The notes under the pieces are model-generated. The model ran no database searches. It had not been told where the DNA came from and worked only from the letters and a program-made list of their open reading frames with translations. 64,000 nucleotides of DNA from a virus: positions 19,218 to 83,217 of IMG/VR virus record IMGVR_UViG_3300008267_000023. The stretch is one strand, 5' to 3'. The translations under genes were made by a program, and so were the position numbers. Of the stretch, positions 27,293-34,830 are shown piece after piece. Numbering within the stretch: position 1 is the stretch's first letter; the number at the start of each line of letters is the position of its first letter.

Positions 27293-28402
27293 ATGAATTA
27301 TTATACTTATGCTTACTTGAGAGAAAATGGAACCCCTTACTATATTGGTAAGGGGAGTGGTGATAGGTGTTTTATTAAGGGAAAGAATGAAAGAATTAAT
27401 CCCCCAAAAGATAAGTCCAGAATAATATTACTTAAACAAAATTTAACTGAAGATGAAGCATTTAAACACGAAATTTATATGATTTCTATTCTTGGTAGAA
27501 AGGATTTGGGAACTGGTATTCTTCGCAATCTTACTAATGGTGGTGATGGTGTAAGTGGGTATGTTCCTAGTGAAAGTGTTAGGAAAGCAAGAAGAAGACA
27601 CGGAAAAGTAATTGGAAACCAGAACGCACAATTGAAAAGGGGAGTTTGTTCTCTTACGAAAGAACAAAGAGTAAAAAATGGAAATTATGTAAAAGAAAAC
27701 GGACTTGGAATATTTTCACAAACCCCAGAACAAAAAAGAGAAAATGGTAAAAAAGCAGGACAAAAAGCAAAAGAACTTGGACTTGGGGTATGTGGATTTG
27801 GATTTGAGGAAAGAAGTGCTGCTGGAAAAATAGGTGGTGCTAAAAATAGAGATAATAAAACTGGGATTTGTGGATTATCTTATGAAGAAAGGAGTGCTTG
27901 GGGGGATAAATGCAAAGAAGAAGGTATTGGAATATTCTCACCAGAATACTTAAAAGTTCGCAGTCAAATTTTAAGTGAAAGAAATTCTGGTGAAAATAAT
28001 CCTATGTATGGTAAAAAACATTCACCAGAAACAATTGAAAAAATTAGAAAAAAAGCACTAGAGAGAAAACCTAAAAAAATATACAAATTGAAAAATCCAA
28101 AGGGAGAAATAATTACTTTTGAAAATTTTGCAGAATTTTGCCATAAAAATAATTTAAATTCTGGGGGAGTTGCTAATGTTTTGCGGGGAAAATATATACA
28201 ACACAAGGGATGGACTTTACCAGAAACAATTTTAGAGAAAAAAATTTACACGATTAAAAGTCCAGAGGGAGTAATTTATACTTTTGATAATATAAAAGAA
28301 TTTTCAAAAGAGCATAATATTAAATGTGGTCTTGATGCAGTTTTGCGTGGTGTAAGAAAATCTTGTTATGGGTGGACAAAACCACCAGACGGGATATTAT
28401 AA
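27293..28402 (+). CDS. GIY-YIG homing endonuclease
   Basis: 369 residues. The N-terminal GIY-YIG nuclease domain shows YTYAYLRENGTPYYIGKGSG, an Arg near 25, and the catalytic Glu in EAFKHEIYMISILG (~60). NUMOD-type DNA-binding units follow: repeated GLGVCGFGFEERSAAGK-like segments, a NUMOD3-like GENNPMYGKKHSPETIEK (~235-255), and two C-terminal helix-turn-helix units ending HKGW and CYGW. Free-standing, with its own ATG, between the CobT-like and CobS-like genes. A selfish element that cuts uninserted copies of the neighbouring region. Confidence 0.9.
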   Translation: MNYYTYAYLRENGTPYYIGKGSGDRCFIKGKNERINPPKDKSRIILLKQNLTEDEAFKHEIYMISILGRKDLGTGILRNLTNGGDGVSGYVPSESVRKARRRHGKVIGNQNAQLKRGVCSLTKEQRVKNGNYVKENGLGIFSQTPEQKRENGKKAGQKAKELGLGVCGFGFEERSAAGKIGGAKNRDNKTGICGLSYEERSAWGDKCKEEGIGIFSPEYLKVRSQILSERNSGENNPMYGKKHSPETIEKIRKKALERKPKKIYKLKNPKGEIITFENFAEFCHKNNLNSGGVANVLRGKYIQHKGWTLPETILEKKIYTIKSPEGVIYTFDNIKEFSKEHNIKCGLDAVLRGVRKSCYGWTKPPDGIL

Positions 28403-28404
28403 AA

Positions 28405-28439
28405 ACAGACGTTATCATATAAATAGTGATAACGTCTGT
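28405..28439 (+). promoter_or_regulatory. 13-bp hairpin with a late promoter in its loop
   Basis: ACAGACGTTATCA (28405-28417) and TGATAACGTCTGT (28427-28439) are a perfect inverted repeat. The 9-base loop contains TATAAATA (28418-28425), the full T4 late consensus. It ends 9 bases before the HNH gene ATG. Read-through RNA would fold the hairpin against the start codon; late RNA starting just after the promoter would lack the 5' arm. T4 I-TevI is known to be controlled in a comparable way. Confidence 0.8.
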
Positions 28440-28448
28440 AATACTAAA

Positions 28449-28895
28449 ATGGAAAAGGAAGAAAAGAACTTTAAAGAAAGGGAAAGGTATAGAAATAAAA
28501 TAAAAGATGAGATATTTAAAGAAAACAAAAGAAAAAAAGATTTAGATTATTATCATAAAAATAAAGAAACAAGGGTTGCTAAACAAATAGAAAGGAGAAA
28601 GGAACTTTTATCTGAAGCAAAATCATTTTTAGGTGGGAAGTGTGTTTGGTGCGGAACAACCGAAAATCTTGAATTTGACCATATTGATGACTCCAAAAAA
28701 GAACATAATGTGGGAAATGCAGTAAGAAATACCAGAGAAGTGTTTTGGAATGAAGTAGGTAAGTGTCAGTTATTGTGTGTAAATTGCCACAATAAAAGAA
28801 CGACTGCACAAAAAAGAGCAAAACAAAAATTATGGTTATCATTACCACTTGAAGAACGAGAAAGATTATTGTCCAATGAACTCCAGGACACCTGA
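28449..28895 (+). CDS. HNH homing endonuclease
   Basis: 148 residues from the ATG at 28449; a start at 28368 is rejected because it lies inside the previous gene and the hairpin. Residues 1-60 are very basic and helical. The HNH domain is clear: CVWCGTTENLEFDHID (zinc Cys pair and catalytic DH), N residues, then CQLLCVNCHNKRT (second zinc pair). Free-standing homing endonuclease immediately after the GIY-YIG gene. Confidence 0.85.
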   Translation: MEKEEKNFKERERYRNKIKDEIFKENKRKKDLDYYHKNKETRVAKQIERRKELLSEAKSFLGGKCVWCGTTENLEFDHIDDSKKEHNVGNAVRNTREVFWNEVGKCQLLCVNCHNKRTTAQKRAKQKLWLSLPLEERERLLSNELQDT

Positions 28896-28942
28896 AGGAC
28901 TGTCCCATAGGGGCAGACGGGGGACCAAAAATGCCCTATAAT
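28886..28942 (+). promoter_or_regulatory. Boxed promoter for the CobS-like gene
   Basis: GGAC (28886-28889)-N12-GTCC (28902-28905), ACTGTC at 28899-28904, 32 bases, TATAAT (28937-28942). An inverted repeat ATAGGGGCA / TGCCCTAT spans the space up to the -10. Confidence 0.85.
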
Positions 28943-28975
28943 GTAAGGGTAGTCAAGACAGACCAACAAATCATT

Positions 28976-30079
28976 ATGGAAACCGCAATTGAACTGCTGA
29001 AATCTAAATACGGAACAGAGTTCGGAGTAGAGGCAGTTCGTGCTGTTGCTGATGAACTCGGAACCAGTTATGCAACTCTTTCCAAGAAACTTTCTAACTT
29101 TAAGGTTTCCCGAGGGAAGTGGAATCTTGAAATCACTCAAGACAAAATTGATGAACTTGAAGAAACTTACAATGCACCTTCTGTGAATCCTATCTCTACT
29201 GTTGAAAGTGTAAAACAAAACCTTATTCCTGATAAAGATGATACCTTCGTCAGCTTTGGCAACTTTACTGATGTTAAGAAAGTTGTTCAGTCTGGGATTT
29301 TTTATCCTGTATTCATCACTGGTCTCTCTGGTAATGGTAAAACTTTTAGCATTGAGCAATCTTGTGCTCAACTGAAAAGGGAACTCATTCGTGTTAATAT
29401 TACGATTGAGACTGACTCTGATGATTTGCTTGGTGGTTTCCGACTCGTGAACGGGGAAACTGTGTGGCACAATGGTCCCGTTGTTGAAGCAATGGAACGT
29501 GGTTCTATTCTTCTTCTGGATGAGATTGACCTGGCATCTAACAAGATTATGTGTCTGCAATCTGTTCTTGAGGGTAAAGGTGTATTCCTCAAGAAAATTG
29601 GTAAGCACGTTGTGCCCAAAGCAGGTTTCAATGTGATTGCGACTGCTAACACTAAAGGTAAGGGTAGTGATGACGGTCGTTTTATTGGCACCAATGTGCT
29701 CAATGAAGCATTCCTGGAACGATTCCCCATCACCTTCGAGCAAGAGTATCCTACTATCTCTGTTGAGACTAAAATCTTGACTAAAGTTGCAGAATCTCTT
29801 AACATTCCTATGGTTGGTGAGCACACCGATTTTATCAAGCACCTCTGCACCTGGTCTGAGATTATTCGCAAGACCTTCAACGATGGTGGTATTGATGAAG
29901 TTATCAGCACTCGTCGTCTGGTCCATATCATCAAGGCATATTCTATCTTCGGTAAGAAGGACAAAGCAATCAAGGTTTGTCTGAATCGTTTTGATGATGA
30001 AACCAAGTCAACTTTTGTTGAGTTGTATGACAAGATTGATGCTGAATTTAAGCAAACCGAAACGCAGGAGGTGGGGTAA
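28976..30079 (+). CDS. cobS: CobS-like AAA+ ATPase
   Basis: 367 residues from the ATG at 28976. The upstream ATG at 28931 overlaps the -10 box and cannot be in the mRNA from this promoter. An N-terminal helix-turn-helix-like part (ADELGTSYATLSKKLSN) precedes the ATPase: Walker A GLSGNGKTF (~116), Walker B SILLLDEID (~177-185), sensor IATANTKGKG, and an Arg-bearing LERFPITFEQEYP. It matches the MoxR/CobS branch, annotated as cobS in many cyanophages. CobS with CobT and CobN inserts cobalt into the corrin ring. The pairing with the VWA protein fits either a chelatase subunit or a MoxR-type chaperone. The stop codon lies in a GGGG-TAAA-CCCC hairpin. Confidence 0.85.
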   Translation: METAIELLKSKYGTEFGVEAVRAVADELGTSYATLSKKLSNFKVSRGKWNLEITQDKIDELEETYNAPSVNPISTVESVKQNLIPDKDDTFVSFGNFTDVKKVVQSGIFYPVFITGLSGNGKTFSIEQSCAQLKRELIRVNITIETDSDDLLGGFRLVNGETVWHNGPVVEAMERGSILLLDEIDLASNKIMCLQSVLEGKGVFLKKIGKHVVPKAGFNVIATANTKGKGSDDGRFIGTNVLNEAFLERFPITFEQEYPTISVETKILTKVAESLNIPMVGEHTDFIKHLCTWSEIIRKTFNDGGIDEVISTRRLVHIIKAYSIFGKKDKAIKVCLNRFDDETKSTFVELYDKIDAEFKQTETQEVG

Positions 30080-30128
30080 ACCCCCTTCCTGACTATATAA
30101 AAACGACCCTTCTACCCTTTTTCTTCCT

Positions 30129-30275
30129 ATGAGTTCCCTTTTCTTCGAGAAAGACGCAGATTCAATTTATGAGGAGTACCAGGTTACTTCTGAGAGTTCT
30201 AATGACCAGCAGCAAGACGAAGAAGAATATAGAGAAGATAAAATGGAACAGATGATTTCCCGACATGGTTACTGA
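30129..30275 (+). CDS. Small acidic protein of unknown function
   Basis: 48 residues, Gln/Glu/Asp-rich (SNDQQQDEEEYREDK). Follows the cobS-like gene at 49 bases. No family recognised; the next gene follows after 10 bases with a good GGAGG site. Confidence 0.5.
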   Translation: MSSLFFEKDADSIYEEYQVTSESSNDQQQDEEEYREDKMEQMISRHGY

Positions 30276-30285
30276 TGGAGGTTTT

Positions 30286-30426
30286 ATGTTTCAGGAAGTA
30301 GAAAAAAAGGTTAAAAAAGAGCAAATTGAAGAACTTAAGCAGTTTGCCGAATATCTTGGTGTTGACTTTGAAGATTATCTAGAGTATCTTCATCCAGATG
30401 TTGATTTTGATGACTATTCACGGTAA
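30286..30426 (+). CDS. Small acidic helical protein
   Basis: 46 residues: MFQEVEKKVKKEQIEELKQF, then LGVDFEDYLEYLHPDVDFDD. Good ribosome binding site GGAGG 5 bases upstream. Possibly a protein-interaction peptide; function unknown. Confidence 0.55.
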   Translation: MFQEVEKKVKKEQIEELKQFAEYLGVDFEDYLEYLHPDVDFDDYSR

Positions 30427-30431
30427 TTTTT

Positions 30432-31028
30432 GTGCAAAAAATTATTGAGCATACAAAATTTATTCATGAATATCAAGATATCGCATCTGAGAAAGAATGC
30501 GATGAGATTAGGAATTTAATTTCATCTTCAAAGATTATTGATGAGTGTCTAAGTAATAGTACACCAAGGACAAAGGTGAGAAATAATTCGTGTGTGAGTG
30601 TAACTATGTTGGCACCACAAGATTCTGCCTTAAAAAAAGCAGATGACATGATTCATAGTATTTTTTCAAAGGCTCATCATCACTATGTAACTAATAATAA
30701 AAATTATTTTTCGATTGAAACTGCAGAGCATCTTCATCAATTATCGTGTTCTTATACATATAGAACATATGATGAGAGTGATTACTATGACTGGCACATT
30801 GACAGTTCTCATATGTGCCAATTTGTTTTTTCTTATATTCTTTATTTGAATGATGATTTTTGTGGGGGAGACACTTTGTTTCTTTTTCAGAAATTAAAAG
30901 TAAAACCAAAAACTGGTAGTATGCTTTGTTTTCCTTGTGATTTTCAAACAGTTCATAAGTCAACTCCAATCAAAAAAGGAAAAAAAGATATTATCTGGAC
31001 ATGCATGGAATTTTATCCTAGGAATTGA
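30432..31028 (+). CDS. Prolyl-4-hydroxylase-like 2OG-Fe(II) oxygenase
   Basis: 198 residues with a GTG start. The double-stranded beta-helix signature is clear: YDWHIDSS (His122-x-Asp124), SYILYLNDDFCGGDTLF, GSMLCFPCDFQTVHKSTPI (His175), then a basic residue cluster KKGKK in the place of the co-substrate-binding Arg/Lys. Such enzymes in cyanophages are thought to hydroxylate protein or other targets. Target unknown. Confidence 0.85.
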   Translation: MQKIIEHTKFIHEYQDIASEKECDEIRNLISSSKIIDECLSNSTPRTKVRNNSCVSVTMLAPQDSALKKADDMIHSIFSKAHHHYVTNNKNYFSIETAEHLHQLSCSYTYRTYDESDYYDWHIDSSHMCQFVFSYILYLNDDFCGGDTLFLFQKLKVKPKTGSMLCFPCDFQTVHKSTPIKKGKKDIIWTCMEFYPRN

Positions 31029-31034
31029 TACATT

Positions 31035-31199
31035 ATGGAAGAGCAGATGGATGGTTACATTAGTTCGAATGGTCTTTGGGCTGCTGTACCTTGGGGGAAA
31101 AAATATATCTCCATTTATAACGGAGAACAAATTTGTGTTCATCATACACTAGAAACTGCCAAAAAATTTATCCAAAAACAAAACAGAAACAAAAAATGA
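31035..31199 (+). CDS. Small protein of unknown function
   Basis: 54 residues: MEEQMDGYISSNGLWAAVPW, then KKYISIYNGEQICVHHTLET, ending in a basic tail. The aromatic beta pattern with a helical end suggests a small folded domain. The TGA overlaps the next ATG. Confidence 0.6.
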   Translation: MEEQMDGYISSNGLWAAVPWGKKYISIYNGEQICVHHTLETAKKFIQKQNRNKK

Positions 31200-31441
31200 T
31201 TACCTTACTTTACAATATACATCAAGAAGATGATAGAGTAACTGTAACCGCAATTGTTGAAGATGCTAGAGTGATTTTTCCTGCAACTAGGTTTGAACCA
31301 GAAGAATATGGCCCTGCATTATGTGAAGCATCTTTTTACCTAGATGAAGAAGAAGTTCTACCAACAGAGGATGAAGAATTGATTAATTATTTGGAAAATT
31401 TGAACTTGGATTGGGAAGTAATTTCTATGGATGATTATTAA
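31196..31441 (+). CDS. Small acidic protein of unknown function
   Basis: 81 residues from ATG 31196 (a TTG at 31133 is rejected because it lies inside the previous gene). Starts MITLLYNIHQEDDRVTVTAI and ends in an acidic helix. ATGA overlap with the previous gene indicates coupling. No family recognised. Confidence 0.6.
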   Translation: MITLLYNIHQEDDRVTVTAIVEDARVIFPATRFEPEEYGPALCEASFYLDEEEVLPTEDEELINYLENLNLDWEVISMDDY

Positions 31442-31482
31442 CAAATATTAAGTTTAAATATTATTAGAGCTGAGGTAAAGAA

Positions 31483-31653
31483 ATGGTTGTATTACTTTCC
31501 ACAACCATCATAAGTTGTACACAGGCACTTAATTTAATTAATCGAGTTTCTTCTGTTGTAGGATTGACAGATTTACAAAGAAAGGAAATAGTGTTAGAGT
31601 TGAAAAAGGTAATTCCGTCTTGCCCAGTAAAAATAAACAATAAGGAGAAATAG
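31483..31653 (+). CDS. Small protein with hydrophobic N-terminus
   Basis: 56 residues: MVVLLSTTIISCTQALNLIN, then VVGLTDLQRKEIVLEL. The IISC sequence resembles a lipobox, but the basic residues normally preceding the hydrophobic core are missing. I recall related short proteins in T4-like cyanophages. Function unknown. Confidence 0.6.
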   Translation: MVVLLSTTIISCTQALNLINRVSSVVGLTDLQRKEIVLELKKVIPSCPVKINNKEK

Positions 31654-31654
31654 T

Positions 31655-31852
31655 ATGGAAAAACCATATTTTATATACGATGCCGAGTCAAAAAAAGATA
31701 AATGGAATCGTGGTTTAGATTTGTTTATTGAGAGTGTTCATAAACCAGATAATGAACTGAGGCAAGCAGCACATGATCAAAAATGTTTTCATGAATTGAT
31801 GGATGTGAGAGAAAACGTTTTAGAGTATCTTAAAACTATTAGATGGGACTGA
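31655..31852 (+). CDS. Small protein of unknown function
   Basis: 65 residues, charged (KPYFIYDAESKKDKWNRGLD). An AAGGAGA ribosome binding site lies 8 bases upstream. The stop overlaps the next start (TGATG). Confidence 0.6.
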   Translation: MEKPYFIYDAESKKDKWNRGLDLFIESVHKPDNELRQAAHDQKCFHELMDVRENVLEYLKTIRWD

Positions 31853-32424
31853 TGGAAGATTATAACCCTTCATTTGAGATTCTTCATTTTTCTTATCGTC
31901 ATTGGAAATCGTATCACGAAGAGGGATGCTATAATGTAAACCTTGTCTTTCGTGCATCTGATACTGATGACGAGTATTATAGTTCAAAGCAAAGGTTTAT
32001 GCATGAGACTGAAGAATGGCATAAATCTGAAATTGTTCAAGACCTTGAACTGGAACAAAAATATATACACGGTCTTGCGGCAAAGATTAAAAAAACAGGT
32101 AAAGATTTATTTGATGGTTGGAGAGAAGAAAAGGAAAGTGAAGACTTTGATCCAAATGAGTTAGTTGAAATTGATATTGTAAATGAAGAAGGAATAGATA
32201 GGGAAGATGTTTATATTAAAGGATATCAAAGAAACGAATCAATGATGCTTCAATACATTGAAAAATTCAATGTATTTCGTTTTTATGAATTTTTTGAAAT
32301 CAATCCAGCAACAAAAGGAATTATTGGGTATATTGAAGAATTGAGAAAACTAAACAATCCCGATCAGTATCATTCTGGTCAATTCCTAAGAGCAATTAAA
32401 TCTTTAGAAAATTGGTGGGACTAA
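31852..32424 (+). CDS. Protein of unknown function
   Basis: 190 residues from ATG 31852, which shares a base with the previous stop (an ATG at 31843 would add three residues). Acidic with many aromatic residues: LHFSYRHWKSYHEEGCYNVN, KIKKTGKDLFDGWREEKESE. Possibly alpha/beta. No motif recognised. Confidence 0.6.
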   Translation: MEDYNPSFEILHFSYRHWKSYHEEGCYNVNLVFRASDTDDEYYSSKQRFMHETEEWHKSEIVQDLELEQKYIHGLAAKIKKTGKDLFDGWREEKESEDFDPNELVEIDIVNEEGIDREDVYIKGYQRNESMMLQYIEKFNVFRFYEFFEINPATKGIIGYIEELRKLNNPDQYHSGQFLRAIKSLENWWD

Positions 32425-32664
32425 ATGGAAATCTACTACTTTTGGTTTTTTCTTTTTGCTATAACGGCATATTTTGTTGTAACTGATGAAAGTGTTGCTA
32501 AACTTGTAGATTATGCAACTAAGTTGTTACGATTTCAATATGAAAAAACTAAATGGTGGATACTTCATAATCCAAAAACTCCCTGGGCAAAATATTCAAT
32601 ACATCGTCGTTCGATGAGACTTGCAGAAGAATTACTAAAAGACTTAGAATCAAAATCTAAATAA
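32425..32664 (+). CDS. Small inner-membrane protein
   Basis: 79 residues with one N-terminal membrane segment (IYYFWFFLFAITAYFVV, residues 3-19) and a basic cytoplasmic-type tail (KTKWWILHNPKTPWAKYSIH). Directly abuts the previous gene. Likely alters or docks at the host membrane; unknown. Confidence 0.65.
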   Translation: MEIYYFWFFLFAITAYFVVTDESVAKLVDYATKLLRFQYEKTKWWILHNPKTPWAKYSIHRRSMRLAEELLKDLESKSK

Positions 32665-32689
32665 AAAAAATATAACAATTTGATTAATT

Positions 32690-33373
32690 ATGGAAATTAC
32701 TAGACAATTTCAATACGATCTTCCCGACGATTATCTATCATATGAAACTACTTTGGGATTAAAAGCTGATTGGACTTATACTGGACCAGATAAAGTTTGG
32801 GTTTTTATAGACAAAAAAACAAATAAATTAATAAGACAGGAGGGTTTTATAGAATACTGTGATGATTTGGACTATGAATTCCAAAAGGTTGCAATGGATA
32901 GACGTGCTGGAATAAGTTCTTATGCAGTATTACTTGAATTTGAAAATGATCCATTACTCACTTCTGCAGTTGTAGTTCCTCCACCAGAAATGAAGGATAT
33001 GGACGTAAAAAATTATTATCATCATGAAACTGGTGAATGGATTTATGCGAGACCAAATCCAACTACACCTTGCCATACGATTGAAATTGGGGATTGTGAA
33101 TATGATTTAGAAAAAAATCAATTCAAAAAACCATATCCTTGGAAGAAACCACATCTGAATAGAGAAGACTATATAATTGGTTATAAAAATCAATTAGAGT
33201 TTCTACAAAAATTAGATACATCAAATTTTACTGAAAAGCAAAAAGAATTATGGGAAAAATTCATGCCAGAGTATGAAAATCTTTTAGTGAAATATGAAAG
33301 ATATTTGGATACTCCTTGGATGATTAGAGGACCAGAGATTCCCATTTACAGTAAAGATTGGGATACTTTGTAA
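32690..33373 (+). CDS. Conserved cyanophage protein of unknown function
   Basis: 227 residues: DDYLSYETTLGLKADWTYTG, KNYYHHETGEWIYARPNPTT, then a helical C-terminal third. The HHETGEWxYxRPNP segment looks like a small beta domain. No catalytic motif is visible. Confidence 0.6.
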   Translation: MEITRQFQYDLPDDYLSYETTLGLKADWTYTGPDKVWVFIDKKTNKLIRQEGFIEYCDDLDYEFQKVAMDRRAGISSYAVLLEFENDPLLTSAVVVPPPEMKDMDVKNYYHHETGEWIYARPNPTTPCHTIEIGDCEYDLEKNQFKKPYPWKKPHLNREDYIIGYKNQLEFLQKLDTSNFTEKQKELWEKFMPEYENLLVKYERYLDTPWMIRGPEIPIYSKDWDTL

Positions 33374-33375
33374 AA

Positions 33376-33383
33376 AATAAATA
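33376..33383 (+). promoter_or_regulatory. Late promoter AATAAATA
   Basis: AATAAATA 21 bases before the ATG of the next gene, in a 30-base gap. Confidence 0.5.
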
Positions 33384-33403
33384 ACCATGTTAGAGGATAA
33401 AAC

Positions 33404-33718
33404 ATGCTTTCTACACAATACCGTCTTCGTCTTGAATCAATCTGTGAGAAAATTGCTCTACATGAGGAAGTAAGTCTTGATGATATGATTTGGGCAGAAA
33501 AACTTGCTAAAGCAAATAGAACTGCTGGAACTATTCTACGTCAAGCAAGACGTAAGGCAGAAAATCCAGAGATGAATGAAATGGATGATTTTTTAAATCA
33601 ACTTGATATTGGTGGATTTGGAAATGAAAGACACGGAAAAAGGGGATTTGATAGTATAGATGATATGATAGATTGGTGGACAGAGGATAAACCAGATGAT
33701 TGGAGGCAGAGAGATTAA
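33404..33718 (+). CDS. Conserved small protein of unknown function
   Basis: 104 residues, helical N-terminal half (YRLRLESICEKIALHEEVSL, WAEKLAKANRTAGTILRQAR) and an acidic Trp-rich end (IDDMIDWWTEDKPDDWRQ). The stop overlaps the next start (TAATG). No known motif. Confidence 0.65.
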   Translation: MLSTQYRLRLESICEKIALHEEVSLDDMIWAEKLAKANRTAGTILRQARRKAENPEMNEMDDFLNQLDIGGFGNERHGKRGFDSIDDMIDWWTEDKPDDWRQRD

Positions 33719-33951
33719 TGCAAGCAGTTCTTTATACAGATGGAAGTCAAGAGTGCGAACGCATTCGTATGCTTCTTAAAAGTTTGGGTGGAGAATATTT
33801 AGAGTATCAACTTGGTGTTGATTTTAGTGATAGGCAATTTAGAGCAGAATTTGGAAAAGATGCTGTATATCCTCAGATCACGGTTAATCATGAACATATT
33901 GGTAGTCTAAAAGAAACATTGCAATATTTTAAGGAGAGAAACTTGATTTGA
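33718..33951 (+). CDS. Glutaredoxin-like protein
   Basis: 77 residues from ATG 33718. The thioredoxin-fold pattern is good: AVLYTDGSQECERIRMLLKS, then FGKDAVYPQITVNHEHIGSL with the cis-Pro, then a last helix. The usual CxxC is SQEC, so only the second Cys remains; it would act as a monothiol form if active. Glutaredoxins donate electrons to ribonucleotide reductase. Confidence 0.8.
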   Translation: MQAVLYTDGSQECERIRMLLKSLGGEYLEYQLGVDFSDRQFRAEFGKDAVYPQITVNHEHIGSLKETLQYFKERNLI

Positions 33952-33959
33952 AGTTTCTC

Positions 33960-33988
33960 TTGACAAATAAAAACCATAGATGTACAGT
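33960..33988 (+). promoter_or_regulatory. Sigma70-type promoter
   Basis: TTGACA (33960-33965), 17-base spacer, TACAGT (33983-33988), directly after the glutaredoxin gene. Predicted start near 33995, before the ATG at 34010. Confidence 0.75.
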
Positions 33989-34009
33989 AAATGTATATAT
34001 TTTTTTATC

Positions 34010-34216
34010 ATGAACTATAAACCTTATACTTTAGAGTGGTCAAGAAAAAGATACTTAAATGAAGCAATTCAAAAGTATTTTGAATCTGGAGTTGATGCCG
34101 AAATTATTGTGGATGATATTATTGATTGTTTAAGTGAAACACTTGCACACCATAATACACAATCAGAAAAGATTCAAATTGTTATGGATTCAATTAATAA
34201 ATTTCGCAATGACTGA
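34010..34216 (+). CDS. Small helical protein of unknown function
   Basis: 68 residues starting MNYKPYTLEWSRKRYLNEAI. The upstream in-frame start at 33980 is rejected because it overlaps the promoter. Acidic helices (AEIIVDDIIDCLSETLAHHN). Overlaps the next gene by 8 bases. Confidence 0.65.
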   Translation: MNYKPYTLEWSRKRYLNEAIQKYFESGVDAEIIVDDIIDCLSETLAHHNTQSEKIQIVMDSINKFRND

Positions 34217-34436
34217 AGATACTTTTGTGCCACCATTTGTTATTGGTGAAAACGTAAAATTTATTGGATGCTCAAAGGAGCAAATCCGTTGGGGAAATAA
34301 TGATGATCCTAATGGTGTTTTGATGGTCGAAAAAATTTATAAAGTGGTTGAAGTGGATATTCATTCTCAACACACAAAAATTTCAGTTCAGGGAGTAATT
34401 GGAAGATTCAATAGTGTATGCTTTGCCAGTGTTTGA
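34209..34436 (+). CDS. Small beta-rich protein of unknown function
   Basis: 75 residues from ATG 34209: PFVIGENVKFIGCSKEQIRW, VLMVEKIYKVVEVDIHSQHT. Pattern of a small SH3- or KOW-like barrel, inferred only. Overlaps the previous gene by 8 bases; a boxed promoter begins at its stop codon. Confidence 0.6.
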   Translation: MTEDTFVPPFVIGENVKFIGCSKEQIRWGNNDDPNGVLMVEKIYKVVEVDIHSQHTKISVQGVIGRFNSVCFASV

Positions 34437-34480
34437 ACTGGCACAGAACCTGTCCCATTGACCTTAACCCGTGCTATAAT
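34437..34480 (+). promoter_or_regulatory. Boxed promoter for the RlpA-like gene
   Basis: ACTGGC (34437-34442), 32 bases, TATAAT (34475-34480) with the extended -10 TGCTATAAT. No good -35 at 17 bases, so activation through the box is plausible. Confidence 0.8.
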
Positions 34481-34510
34481 AAAGAGGAAGAAAAGCAACG
34501 TTCCTTCTTG

Positions 34511-34825
34511 ATGGTTGAGACTCTAATTGCTGGATTGACTTGTGGAATTGCAACTTTTTACGGACTAGGAGACGGATTTCATGGACAAACTACGGCAAAT
34601 GGTGAGCGGTTTGATGCTTATCGTTGGACTGCAGCTCATCCTTATCTACCTATGGGCACACGCATACGGGTGACCAATCAGGATAATCTAAAACAAGTAG
34701 TTGTTCGCATCAATGACCGTGGACCTTATTCACACGCAGACTTAGATTTGAGTTATGCTGCTTTTAGCCATATTGCTTCTCCTCGTAGGGGGAATGCTGT
34801 TGTATGTTTCCGTATTATTGGATAG
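34511..34825 (+). CDS. RlpA-like double-psi beta-barrel protein
   Basis: 104 residues from ATG 34511. Nearly the entire protein is an RlpA domain: GIATFYGLGDGFHGQTTANG, FDAYRWTAAHPYLPMGTRIR, VTNQDNLKQVVVRINDRGPY, DLDLSYAAFSHIA. The conserved His43 and Asp69 of this family are present. Some bacterial RlpA proteins are lytic transglycosylases acting on naked glycan strands. Only ~11 residues precede the domain and no clear signal peptide is seen, so export would need a holin, or the protein acts elsewhere. A lysis or septal-peptidoglycan role is inferred. Confidence 0.85.
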   Translation: MVETLIAGLTCGIATFYGLGDGFHGQTTANGERFDAYRWTAAHPYLPMGTRIRVTNQDNLKQVVVRINDRGPYSHADLDLSYAAFSHIASPRRGNAVVCFRIIG

Positions 34826-34830
34826 AAAAA

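Noticed and set aside
28766-29926. 386-codon open frame on the minus strand
   Set aside because: Shadow of the CobS-like ATPase gene, whose Walker motifs show that the plus strand codes.
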